Shown here: piece after piece, positions 7,792 through 15,637 of the stretch
Layout: every line of letters begins with the position of its first letter
Position numbering within the stretch: the stretch's first letter is position 1
Assembly (NCBI GenBank): GCA_964472195.1
Contig: CAYYJH010000004.1
Span: forward strand, 1 to 58,032
Reading direction: 5' to 3'
Origin: BS750m-G4 sp964472195
GTDB taxonomy: Bacteria; Bacteroidota; Ignavibacteria; Tepidaquicellales; Tepidaquicellaceae
DNA: 58,032 nucleotides
Made by a program: the position numbers and the translations under genes
Notes under the pieces: model-generated
What the model was told of the DNA's origin: nothing
Databases searched by the model: none
The model's input: only the letters and a program-made list of their open reading frames with translations

Positions 7792-10434
7792 TCAGACGAT
7801 CAAACTACTCAAAATCATCCAGGGAATTGTAAACGCTTTTTTGTTACTCTTTCCATTTTTGCTGTCAGAGTGCTCATCATCTTTTTTCCCATTCTTCTCG
7901 TTTTCACTCTCATTGTCGCTTAAAAAGTTCTCGCTTTTATCAGAACTTACTTCATCATTATCTTGGGCATATACTTTCTGATCATCCTGAATAAATATGT
8001 CATCGAAGTTTTTGGGGTCTTCAACAATTTCATTCTTTGTGATTTCTTCAACTTTATTAGAATCCTCTTCGACTATATCATCATGAAGCTCTTTTACGTC
8101 TTCTTTAATTTTAAATTCTAAAGGTGAATCTATAGTATCTTCAGTCCCGGCTTGGGTGAATACTGTACTTTCGGAAATAGGTTCAGCAGCCGATTCTTCC
8201 AAATTGATTTTTATTTTTGTCAGATTCTCTATATCCTGATTTATCACTGACTCGTTACTCTCTTTCTTACTATCCTCCATGAGCTTATCAAAAATCGACA
8301 ATTCAAGATTTGTTATATTATCTATGATCTTTTTTCTTTCGTCAAGTATTTTGTTAATATCTTCTTCGATGTTTTCACTGGTGAAGATACCACTCCTAAT
8401 CGATTCCACTTCGCCTTCCTCATAATCCCCTACTGATACGTTTAGCTCTTCTTCGGATTTACTTTCATCACTTTCTTTAAGTATTTCTTCCTCTGTTTTC
8501 TCTTCTTTTTCCGTTGATATGATTTCTTCGTTTATAACTTTTTGAGTTTCTTCTTTTCTTTCAAACTTTTCATTTACTGTTTTTTCATCTTCTTGTGACT
8601 TTTTAAACTCATCAATACTTATATCCTGTATCTTTTTTAATATTCTTTGCCGTTCCTCAATCATTCCTTCAATTTCATCTTCGTCAGATTTATCTTTCCC
8701 TGAGACCTCTTGTTTTTCAATAGCTTCTTGTGGTTCTTCTCTTTTTTCGGGGGGAGTCGGCTCCTCAAGTTCTGGTTTATCTAAATTGAGTTCGACGATT
8801 TTACTTAATGTTTTATTCCGTTCTTCAAATATTTTTTCTATTTCTTCTTTTACGTCTTCAACATCTGTAGAGATTATTTTATCCAATTCCCTGAGGGCGG
8901 AAGTTTCTTCTTCCTTTTCATGTTCAATCTTTTCATCACCAGATTTTTCTTCATCTGTAAACTCACCTGATATTTCCTTCCTCAGTATGGAAGTTTCCTC
9001 TTCCTTTCTAAAATCTGATAGTTCAAGCTCACGTTTGGCAATTTCATCTATTATCTTATCCCTTTCATCCGTTACCACTTCTTCATAATTCTCCTTTGAG
9101 AGTACATCTTCTTCGCTATCAACGTCTATCTTTTCCGATTTCTCCTGAACACTTATTTCTTCAGCATCATCTTCCATATTAATTTCCGTGCTGTTATCAT
9201 CTTTAGTTTCTACTTTATATTCATCTGTTTCAAGTGTTTCTTCTTCTTTTTCCTTTATGTTAATATGCTCTAATAAGAAACTCTTCATTTCCATTTCAAC
9301 GTCAAAGCTTTTTTCCTCAACATCCTTTTCCTGAGTAATCTCCTGCTCAATATTTAAGCCCTGACTCTCTTCCTCCTCAATTACATCGGAATGTTCCTGA
9401 TTTAGAACTGATTCGTCACTTTCTTTTGCATTCTCCTCCATCTGCTTATCACTGACCGACAATTCAAGATGTTTAATATTATCCATGATCTTTTTTCTTT
9501 CATCCAGTATTTTGTCAATATCTTCATCAATATTTTTACTGCTGAAAATACCACTCTTAATCGATTCTATTTCGCCCTCATCATTGTCCTCTAATGATAC
9601 ACTCAACTCATTTTTAGATTTACTATCATCACTTTTGCTGAGAGTTTCATCCTCTTTTGTCACTGATTTAATTTCTTCATCAATATCTTTTTGAGCTTCT
9701 TCTTTTAACTCCAGCTTTTCCTTTACAACCTCTTCTGCATCTTCTCCCTTTTCCTGAGTAATTTTTTGTTCAATGTTAAAGTTCTCACTCTCTGTTTTTT
9801 CAAATGTATCGACCTCTTCTTTTTCTTCTTTTACCTCTTCTTCTATTACTTCACTAAGTTCTTTTTCTTCCTGTACCTTTTCTTCTTCAATTTCCTCAAC
9901 ATGCTTCTTATCTTCATGTGTCATCTCTTCCTTAACTCTTATGTCTTTACTCTCAGCTTTCTCAATTACCCCTGTGTGTTCGTCTTGGTTTAATGCTTCC
10001 TCCTCCTTTTCAATTATTGGTTCAAGATAATCTTCTAATAGCTCTTCTTCGTCTTGAACATTTTCGGCTTCTATTATATCATACTCTTCAAAATCCTGGG
10101 GTAAATCAATATCAATTTTTTGTGAGATTTCAATTTCGTTAAGAACTTTTCCGTCAAGAGTTCTTAGATTTACTTTCGAAAGGTTATTGAAATAATAATT
10201 GACTTCATCAGCAAGTTTTTTTACAGGGGAGAACGCTACTACTTTTTCTTTAACTCCTTCCGGGTTCAGTTTTATCTTGACTAAAAATTTCCCGAACTCA
10301 CTTATGTTCACATTTTTATTCTTTCTGAAACACTCGATGAGCACATCAAAGATATCGTCAAAATAATTCAGAACCTCTACCTCGCTCAGATCGAATTCCC
10401 CGGCAACTATTTTTAAAATATCTTCTTTTTTCAT
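7792..10434 (-). CDS. HU-like DNA-binding domain protein with long acidic repeat tail and hydrophobic C-terminus
   Basis: 880 residues. Residues 1-90 resemble an HU/IHF monomer (KEDILKIVAGEF, then ISEFGKFLVKIKLNP and SPVKKLADEV). Residues 110-860 are extremely rich in Glu, Asp, Lys and Ser, probably extended or coiled coil. In them a module of the form ERxKIxxxIxxLELS recurs five times (near residues 312, 454, 531, 587, 689). A block of about 110 residues is duplicated. The protein ends KKAFTIPWMILSSLIV, a 13-residue hydrophobic stretch, only 10 bp from the convergent lnt stop. It looks like a tail anchor or a cut-off membrane helix. The start overlaps the preceding HU-like gene (ATGA). Function unknown; a membrane-tethered nucleoid protein is one inference. 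Confidence 0.85.
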   Translation of the reverse strand: MKKEDILKIVAGEFDLSEVEVLNYFDDIFDVLIECFRKNKNVNISEFGKFLVKIKLNPEGVKEKVVAFSPVKKLADEVNYYFNNLSKVNLRTLDGKVLNEIEISQKIDIDLPQDFEEYDIIEAENVQDEEELLEDYLEPIIEKEEEALNQDEHTGVIEKAESKDIRVKEEMTHEDKKHVEEIEEEKVQEEKELSEVIEEEVKEEKEEVDTFEKTESENFNIEQKITQEKGEDAEEVVKEKLELKEEAQKDIDEEIKSVTKEDETLSKSDDSKSKNELSVSLEDNDEGEIESIKSGIFSSKNIDEDIDKILDERKKIMDNIKHLELSVSDKQMEENAKESDESVLNQEHSDVIEEEESQGLNIEQEITQEKDVEEKSFDVEMEMKSFLLEHINIKEKEEETLETDEYKVETKDDNSTEINMEDDAEEISVQEKSEKIDVDSEEDVLSKENYEEVVTDERDKIIDEIAKRELELSDFRKEEETSILRKEISGEFTDEEKSGDEKIEHEKEEETSALRELDKIISTDVEDVKEEIEKIFEERNKTLSKIVELNLDKPELEEPTPPEKREEPQEAIEKQEVSGKDKSDEDEIEGMIEERQRILKKIQDISIDEFKKSQEDEKTVNEKFERKEETQKVINEEIISTEKEEKTEEEILKESDESKSEEELNVSVGDYEEGEVESIRSGIFTSENIEEDINKILDERKKIIDNITNLELSIFDKLMEDSKKESNESVINQDIENLTKIKINLEESAAEPISESTVFTQAGTEDTIDSPLEFKIKEDVKELHDDIVEEDSNKVEEITKNEIVEDPKNFDDIFIQDDQKVYAQDNDEVSSDKSENFLSDNESENEKNGKKDDEHSDSKNGKSNKKAFTIPWMILSSLIV
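8235..8575 (-). repeat. Intragenic direct repeat, copy 2
   Basis: About 340 bp that closely matches 9385-9710 in the same gene. The best-conserved core (8290-8400) encodes SGIFTSENIEEDINKILDER followed by a KKIIDNI segment. The flanking similarity covers the acidic spacer on both sides. It reads as a segmental duplication inside the acidic tail. Confidence 0.75.
9385..9710 (-). repeat. Intragenic direct repeat, copy 1
   Basis: Partner of 8235-8575. The core (9455-9565) encodes SGIFSSKNIDEDIDKILDER and then KKIMDNI; most differences are at third codon positions, so the copies are under protein-level constraint or diverged slowly. Confidence 0.75.
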
Positions 10435-10712
10435 TTTTCGATGTTTAGTCTGTTTTCTATACTATACGCAGGTACGAATACCAGCTTGTCTTTTGGGGGA
10501 AGCAAGACTTCCGCTTTCACTTTAAAATCTATCATCGTTTTCATTTTTCTGTGTTCAACATTAAATTCCCCGAACTCCTCAATTTCAAAACTCTTATCTT
10601 CAACTATAGATTTTTTAATCAACTCAAATATTCTATTAAATACTTTTGTACTTGTTTCCCTGTCGAAAGAAACTCTACTGTTTATTTTTCTCATTAAACT
10701 TTTCTTATTCAT
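10431..10712 (-). CDS. Small HU-like DNA-binding protein
   Basis: 93 residues with the HU/IHF outline: N-terminal helices (LMRKINSRVSFDRETSTKVFNRIFELIKK), then the FEIEEFGEFNVEH strand pair and a C-terminal VFVPAYSIENRLN helix. The DNA-embracing beta-arm region is short, and the usual RNPxTG arm motif is missing. HU-family proteins dimerise, so a heterodimer with the HU-like head encoded by the overlapping downstream gene (4-bp ATGA overlap) is plausible inference. It follows msrC by 3 bp, so all three genes probably form one transcript. Confidence 0.75.
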   Translation of the reverse strand: MNKKSLMRKINSRVSFDRETSTKVFNRIFELIKKSIVEDKSFEIEEFGEFNVEHRKMKTMIDFKVKAEVLLPPKDKLVFVPAYSIENRLNIEK

Positions 10713-10715
10713 CCC

Positions 10716-11207
10716 TTAAAAAATATGAATAATTCTTTGGATTAAATCTTCAAGATAAATCTTATCTAAATTACCGAACGCAGAATACCTATCACTATCG
10801 ACATCGAGCGCTCCAATCACAGAACCATTTTTAATTATCGGTATTACAATCTCAGACCTTGCCTCCGGGTCGCAGAAGATGTGCCCGGGAAACTCATTTA
10901 CATCTTCGACAACTATTGTTTGTTTTCTTTCTATCGCACTTCCGCAAACACCCTTTCCAACGCTAATACGGGTGCATGCCGTTTTACCCTGAAATGGTCC
11001 CAGAACAAGTTCACCGTTCCTCTTATCGACAAAATAAAAACCAACCCAGGAGTATTCCTCGAATGAGTTCTTAAGAACTGAGGTTATGTTAGAAACATTG
11101 GCAATGAAATTATCCTCATCTTCAACAAGCGATTCGATTCGCGGAATCAAAGATTCAAATTTTTCTTCCTTTGTTTCAACGCTTTCTGTAATAATTGAGA
11201 TTGACAC
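10716..11207 (-). CDS. msrC: Free methionine-(R)-sulfoxide reductase (GAF domain)
   Basis: 163-residue single GAF domain matching the fRMsr family, which reduces free Met-R-sulfoxide. The signature stretch WVGFYFVDK...LGPFQGKTACTRI, GKGVCG, and HIFCDPEARSEIVIPI contains all three functional cysteines (Cys78, Cys88, Cys112) of the enzyme, so it is a catalytic member, not merely a sensory GAF. It heads the operon with the two HU-like genes; the grouping with DNA-binding proteins is unexplained. Confidence 0.92.
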   Translation of the reverse strand: MSISIITESVETKEEKFESLIPRIESLVEDEDNFIANVSNITSVLKNSFEEYSWVGFYFVDKRNGELVLGPFQGKTACTRISVGKGVCGSAIERKQTIVVEDVNEFPGHIFCDPEARSEIVIPIIKNGSVIGALDVDSDRYSAFGNLDKIYLEDLIQRIIHIF

Positions 11208-11477
11208 GAGAATGATTTTTCTGAAATGAAATTTATTACACTAAAATATAAAACTTAAATGAAAATCACAACCATCTCTTTAATAAAAAATGAGATTTTT
11301 TTTGTGCGTTAAAAATAATATAGTATAATGCCTAACTTCTTAATTCACTATGAAAGAAGACTTTACGAAAAAATAACATGATAAATCAGTACATCAACTA
11401 TATATTCTTATAAATTAACTCAAGTTTTTTGACTCTCTGGAAAAAATAATTTTAGAAACTAAACCTTAAATTTAAAA

Positions 11478-11948
11478 TCATCCGTACGGCATCTTGGGTT
11501 CTTTACCGAGTAAACGTGCATACACAGCTAAAGCACCCCTGTGATGAGCTGTGTGGTCGGACAACGCTCCAATAACTGCATGTTTCGGTATTCCTCCCAT
11601 TATTGGACCCTCGGGAAGAGGTGTGTTCAACTCTTCGTCATCAGATTTTTCTAAAACAGCTTTTGCTTCGTTCATTGCTTTTTCATAAATCTTCTTTGCT
11701 TCATCTAATGATTTTGTGTTTTTGGTTTCGTTTTCCAACTTTTCAAAGTTCATATCAAAACCGTTTGAAACAAAAGCACCATCTATAAACCAACTGATTG
11801 TTTGCGCCGCATGGGCAACCTGCTGGGAAACCGTGAACATGCCTTCTTTCGGTGCAAAACCCGAATCTTCCTCCGACAAACATTCAATGGTGTTTTTGAA
11901 AAAACCATAAGAAGATTCCAGTTCCTTAATTAAATTATCTTTGATCAT
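11478..11948 (-). CDS. DinB/YfiT-like metal-binding four-helix protein
   Basis: 156 residues of the DinB superfamily (unrelated to DNA polymerase IV): a four-helix bundle with a His triad. The probable ligands are the His of QQVAHAAQTISWF and two from DHTAHHRGALAVYARLLG. Members include bacillithiol/mycothiol-dependent transferases and stress proteins; substrate is unknown. The ATG at 11948 lies 5 bp from the assembly gap, so upstream regulatory sequence is missing. A longer start inside the Ns cannot be excluded, but MIKDNLIKELE is a typical N-terminus. Confidence 0.8.
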   Translation of the reverse strand: MIKDNLIKELESSYGFFKNTIECLSEEDSGFAPKEGMFTVSQQVAHAAQTISWFIDGAFVSNGFDMNFEKLENETKNTKSLDEAKKIYEKAMNEAKAVLEKSDDEELNTPLPEGPIMGGIPKHAVIGALSDHTAHHRGALAVYARLLGKEPKMPYG

Positions 11949-11953
11949 AATTC

Positions 11954-12053
11954 NNNNNNNNNNNNNNNNNNNNNNNNNNNNNNNNNNNNNNNNNNNNNNN
12001 NNNNNNNNNNNNNNNNNNNNNNNNNNNNNNNNNNNNNNNNNNNNNNNNNNNNN
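11954..12053. other. Assembly gap (100 N)
   Basis: Exactly 100 unknown bases, a conventional scaffold spacer whose real length is unknown. It is bordered on the right by a cluster of palindromic repeats, a likely cause of the break. Confidence 0.95.
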
Positions 12054-12165
12054 TTTCAAATCAACATAGATAAGTTAATCCCTTACTAATAAAATTTAAA
12101 CTCACAAATTTAACATAAAAGCTTGAAATCTATTTTTTTGGTTTGGTTCACAAAGTCCTTACCTG

Positions 12166-12189
12166 TCTGCAACAGCATGCTATTGCAGA
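12166..12189. repeat. 24-bp near-perfect palindrome
   Basis: CTGCAACAGCATGCTATTGCAG with one flanking pair on each side; one internal mismatch. It lies in the 497-bp gene-free stretch right of the gap and could form a cruciform or RNA hairpin. No T-run follows. Confidence 0.6.
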
Positions 12190-12201
12190 TTAGTTTTTTT
12201 G

Positions 12202-12415
12202 GGGCTAAAGCCTTGTGGGATTGGGTATTATTTATTCTCCGCCATAAATGTCGGAGCTAATGATATTATAAAACACGATTAAATAGGGGCTGTATCAAAA
12301 GTCAATTTCACCTATAAAAAGTCTTGAGTTTAAATCAATTTTAAACTCATTAACGCCAATTTCCTTACTTTTGATACAGCCCCAAGAATTATCTGCTAAA
12401 CTTGGGCTTTAGCCC
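12202..12415. repeat. REP-like element bounded by 11-bp inverted repeats
   Basis: GGGCTAAAGCC at 12202-12212 is repeated in inverse at 12405-12415. Within it a hairpin with ctccg/cggag arms (12237-12256) lies near the left end. This layout resembles the dispersed GGGCTAAAGCC-type palindromic repeats of Bacteroidetes genomes (from memory, not searched). The 98-bp inverted-repeat element at 12286-12383 sits inside it. Confidence 0.5.
12286..12383. mobile_element. MITE-like element with 16-bp perfect terminal inverted repeats
   Basis: 98 bp flanked by GGGGCTGTATCAAAAG (12286-12301) and its exact inverse complement (12368-12383). The centre holds another 10-bp hairpin (tgagtttaaa / tttaaactca), so the whole element folds on itself. 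There is no coding capacity. Ends of this GGGGCTGTATCAAAA form resemble those of insertion sequences, so it is probably a non-autonomous derivative. No clear target-site duplication is visible in the flanks. Confidence 0.7.
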
Positions 12416-12550
12416 TTTGATAAAGTGACGATTATTAATCTGAATTAGCAAAAACTTTCGTAACCGGAGTTAGGGTAAAATTTAATTTCTAAATTACTCT
12501 ATTTTTCTTCGGTTAACTTATCCTTTATAAAACTTATCTTTAAGTAGCAA

Positions 12551-13915
12551 ATGAATATTAAGCCTGATAATAAAATAATATTTACTCTTGCTATTCCCGC
12601 GGTCCTCCAAACCCTCGTGAGGTCATCATTTCCATTAATAGATGCATTCTGGGTTGGAAAGATGGGAAGCATTCAGCTTGCTGCCCTTACTGTGGCAAAT
12701 TTCATGGTTTGGGGAACTTATGCAATGGGCGAAATGGTCTCAACAGGTACCAATTCTCTGGTTGCCCAATCGGTCGGAGCAAAGAACCAATTCCTTTCTA
12801 AAAGAATTTCATCCTTAAATATTACAAACACTTTTTTCTATTCCTTAATATTAGGAATGGCAATGATACCACTGCTTCCGTTTTTTTATTTGCTAATTAA
12901 TTTAACACCTGCACAATCGGAACTTGCCGGCGAATATCTTGTGCCATTTCTTATCGGACTTCCCTGTTTAACATTACTATCTACTGTCAGCTCCATATTC
13001 CGAGGATATGGCGACACACGTACTCCCTTCTATCTTTTGTTGGTGGCAGTTGTATTAAACATATTTCTAACCCCAATTCTCATCTTTGGGATTGACGGAA
13101 TTTTTGTTCTTGGACTCCGGGGAGCAGCTCTGGCAACACTCATTTCATATTTTGTATCCTTTCTTATCGGATATGCCGTTCTTAAAAAAAGAGAATTAAT
13201 AAATAACGTTTTCAAATACAAAATTGACAAGTCAGTTATTTGGGAAACTCTCAAAATAGGTACTCCGATTTCCCTGAATGGGGTTGGTTTCTCATTAATT
13301 TATTTATTCGTTGCAAGGTTCGTCGCTGAATATGGCACTGTTGGTCTTGCAGCACTTGGTATAGGACATCGGGCTGAATCAATTCCTTATCAGATTTGTA
13401 TTGGATTCTCTCTTGCGGCAACAATTCTTGTCGGACAGTACATGGGTGCAGAAAAACCGGAAAAGGCAGAAAAGTTTGCATGGAAAATTTTAGGTGTGGG
13501 TTCAACCATTATGATTGTATACGGAGTCTTGCTGTATTTCTTCAGTGCCGATATTGCTGGTATATTTACAACTGATATTAACGTAATAGATGCTGCCTCA
13601 ACATATAACAAAATTGCAGCAGTGGTTTTGGTGTTCTCGGCTGCAGAAGTAATTCTTGGGGGAGCTTTTTCAGGAGCGGGAAATACTGTACCACCGACAG
13701 TTATAGGTCTGCCGTTTAATTTTTTAAGGATACCACTGTGCGTCTTGCTCATTCCGTTTTACGGACTTACAGGAGTTTGGCTGGCAATATGTTTTACCGT
13801 AGTTTTAAAAGGAATAATAATTACCGTGTGGTTTAAAAGAGGTAAGTGGAAACTGAAAAAACTGAAGATAATCGAGAAGAAATCGAATATACTTGAGTTA
13901 ACCGGTATAGAGTGA
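12551..13915 (+). CDS. MATE-family multidrug/Na+ (H+) antiporter
   Basis: 454 residues with twelve hydrophobic segments in two six-helix halves, as in the MATE family. Family features include IPAVLQTLVRSSFPLIDAFWVGKMG near the N-terminus, AQSVGAKN after helix 2, GLRGAALATLISY, and ILVGQYMGAEKPEKAEKFAWK at the start of the second half. Such carriers export cationic drugs or metabolites across the inner membrane using ion gradients. The ATG at 12551 directly precedes the first membrane segment. The gene is alone on the plus strand, preceded by the repeat-rich region. Substrate unknown. Confidence 0.93.
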   Translation: MNIKPDNKIIFTLAIPAVLQTLVRSSFPLIDAFWVGKMGSIQLAALTVANFMVWGTYAMGEMVSTGTNSLVAQSVGAKNQFLSKRISSLNITNTFFYSLILGMAMIPLLPFFYLLINLTPAQSELAGEYLVPFLIGLPCLTLLSTVSSIFRGYGDTRTPFYLLLVAVVLNIFLTPILIFGIDGIFVLGLRGAALATLISYFVSFLIGYAVLKKRELINNVFKYKIDKSVIWETLKIGTPISLNGVGFSLIYLFVARFVAEYGTVGLAALGIGHRAESIPYQICIGFSLAATILVGQYMGAEKPEKAEKFAWKILGVGSTIMIVYGVLLYFFSADIAGIFTTDINVIDAASTYNKIAAVVLVFSAAEVILGGAFSGAGNTVPPTVIGLPFNFLRIPLCVLLIPFYGLTGVWLAICFTVVLKGIIITVWFKRGKWKLKKLKIIEKKSNILELTGIE

Positions 13916-13980
13916 TTAACAGGTAACTGCTGGGATTGTTTGACTTTCAAAATAATTATTCCCAAAACAAAAGAATGAAA

Positions 13981-14005
13981 TAAAAAAGTCCGCCTTGAGC
14001 GGACT
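13981..14005 (-). terminator. Intrinsic terminator for the rhodanese/MauE/DUF1573 operon
   Basis: 7-bp GC-rich stem AGTCCGC/GCGGACT with a 5-nt loop; read on the minus strand it is followed by a run of six T (13981-13986 region). It lies about 50 bp after the DUF1573 stop and may also stop plus-strand readthrough from the MATE gene. Confidence 0.75.
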
Positions 14006-14052
14006 AAACATTTAAACTTACCTTGTAAAATAAAACCAAAGAATATTTATGT

Positions 14053-14502
14053 TTAATATTCCATATCAGGATCCACTTCACTTTTTATTTTAAGCATAAC
14101 TTGTTCGTTTTCGGGATCATTTGTAAAAACCAGAAGTGTTTTTTCTTGATTACCCTGCCGCCCTTGCGTGTTGAATGTTACTTTGACTTCACCTTTTTCG
14201 TCTTTTCCATATTCGGTTTTATCTCCGACTGTTGCTCCAGTGCAACCGCACGAAGTTTGGATCTTTTCAATCTTCAGTGGGGCGTTTCCCTTGTTTACAA
14301 ATTCAAAGTTGTACTGAAGCTGAGGACCTTGAGGTACTTTACCGAAATCATGAAAATCTTCTTTAAAAACAATTTTTGGTGCTTTCATAGTTGCTGTAAT
14401 CTTCGAGTTTGTAAACACTACGAAGAGAACGGAAAATATTACACTTAATCCTAAAATAAAAAAAATGATCTTAGCACTTTTTTTTTGAATGAAACTACTC
14501 AT
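14053..14502 (-). CDS. DUF1573 domain protein, membrane-anchored
   Basis: 149 residues: an N-terminal membrane anchor (about residues 12-32) and a DUF1573 immunoglobulin-like domain. The hallmark is HDFGKVPQGPQLQYNFEFVNKG followed by the CGC motif in QTSCGCTGATV. The domain should face the periplasm. A clear AAAGGAGA Shine-Dalgarno precedes the ATG. It is the last gene of a three-gene unit with a MauE/DoxX-like protein and a rhodanese, both with Cys motifs, which suggests thiol or copper/redox handling in the envelope; the exact role is not known. Confidence 0.85.
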   Translation of the reverse strand: MSSFIQKKSAKIIFFILGLSVIFSVLFVVFTNSKITATMKAPKIVFKEDFHDFGKVPQGPQLQYNFEFVNKGNAPLKIEKIQTSCGCTGATVGDKTEYGKDEKGEVKVTFNTQGRQGNQEKTLLVFTNDPENEQVMLKIKSEVDPDMEY

Positions 14503-14529
14503 AAAATAATTCTCCTTTAATTAATATTA

Positions 14530-14973
14530 TTATGTTATTTCTTGTTTTCTTTCTGAAAAAAAATATATTATTATTACGGGAATAAGTAAAAGCACATCCT
14601 GAATAATTCTCGTCAGAATATCGTTGTTTGAAGATGATGTATCAAGAGAAAAACAACCACAGTTAATATCCAGGCTCCTTGCATAAGCTTGAATCAGAGC
14701 AATCAAAAAAACAAATAACAACCCAATAAATATAGCCGAGTTCCCCTTTTTATAAACACCAAAAATCAAAAGAACACCCGCTAGAAATTGTACATAAGGA
14801 AGCACTATTGCGAGTATGTTTACTAAAAACAGGGGAAGAATATCATAATTATAAATTATCTTTGCGAATTCATCCGGTGAAAAAAGCTTCCCAATAGATG
14901 AGTAAATAAAAACTCCTCCTACTATCAATCTAAATGCAATTTGTAAATATTTGTTCGATAAAAAGTCTTTCAT
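14530..14973 (-). CDS. MauE/DoxX-family membrane protein
   Basis: 147 residues with four predicted membrane helices (about 12-30, 48-70, 75-95, 122-140), the layout of the MauE/DoxX group. A conserved CGCF motif (INCGCFSLD) follows helix 3, as in MauE-like proteins linked with disulfide or redox partners. It lies 6 bp after the rhodanese stop and 27 bp before DUF1573. Likely role: moving reducing equivalents or assisting maturation of an envelope thiol protein; inferred from family and context only. Confidence 0.82.
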   Translation of the reverse strand: MKDFLSNKYLQIAFRLIVGGVFIYSSIGKLFSPDEFAKIIYNYDILPLFLVNILAIVLPYVQFLAGVLLIFGVYKKGNSAIFIGLLFVFLIALIQAYARSLDINCGCFSLDTSSSNNDILTRIIQDVLLLIPVIIIYFFSERKQEIT

Positions 14974-14979
14974 ATAGTA

Positions 14980-15567
14980 TTAATCTTTGTTTGTCGGATA
15001 CCCTGCATTTTCCCACTCTTTAAACCCACCCAAATAAATGTTTACGCTGTTGAATCCAAGCTTTGCGATTTCATAAGCAAGGTCTATACTAATATCACAT
15101 GACCCGCCATCGCAATAACACACGATTATTCCATTCTTATTATACTTTTTCATTATGTCTATTTTTTCTTCTTTCGGCTTATTAGCAAATTTAGTATAAG
15201 GAAGATTAATAGCATTTTTTATATGACCTAAATTAAATTCCTCTGCTGTTCTGCCATCGATAAAGAGTGCATTCCTGTCAAATAATATCTTTGCAAAATC
15301 CAGCTTAATGTTTTGGGGTTTTATAAAGCCTTCTTTTGTCCTTTCCGGATTTCTTTTTGTATGCATTGGCAAAGATTTTGAGGTGGTATCAGTGGGATTA
15401 TTCAAAAACTCTTCCATACGTTTATCACTGGTTTTCTCCGAGTAACGGCTTTCATCCATAAACAATGGTATGCCGGAAGGATTAACAAGATTGACAAATA
15501 ATCCCAAAAGAATACTTATCAAGATTACTATGCCTATTTCCTTAAGTATTGATCTTTTGTTTTCCAT
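14980..15567 (-). CDS. Membrane-anchored rhodanese-like protein
   Basis: 195 residues. One N-terminal membrane helix (about 10-28) is followed by a linker and a single rhodanese domain (about 85-193). ALFIDGRTAEEFNLGHIKNAINLP is the CH2A-type block, and the active-site Cys152 sits in the loop VCYCDGGSCD; a second Cys157 in the same loop could form a disulfide with it. Rhodanese domains carry persulfide sulfur. First gene of a unit with MauE/DoxX-like and DUF1573 proteins. Confidence 0.88.
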   Translation of the reverse strand: MENKRSILKEIGIVILISILLGLFVNLVNPSGIPLFMDESRYSEKTSDKRMEEFLNNPTDTTSKSLPMHTKRNPERTKEGFIKPQNIKLDFAKILFDRNALFIDGRTAEEFNLGHIKNAINLPYTKFANKPKEEKIDIMKKYNKNGIIVCYCDGGSCDISIDLAYEIAKLGFNSVNIYLGGFKEWENAGYPTNKD

Positions 15568-15637
15568 TACTGTTCGTGCTTTTATTGATGGTTATGAAGT
15601 TACAAAATCTTTTTCAATAATATAAGAAAAAAATTCG

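Noticed and set aside
8200..9710. Repeats resembling a CRISPR array
   Set aside because: The repeats are in frame, long, irregularly spaced and coding.
9766..10030. Ser/Phe-rich plus-strand frames of 75-85 residues
   Set aside because: Antisense artefacts of the Glu/Lys-rich tail gene; homopolymer-like composition, no start signals.
12060..12550. tRNA or other structured RNA in the gene-free stretch right of the gap
   Set aside because: No GTTCGA-type loop or cloverleaf; the palindromes fit repeats better.
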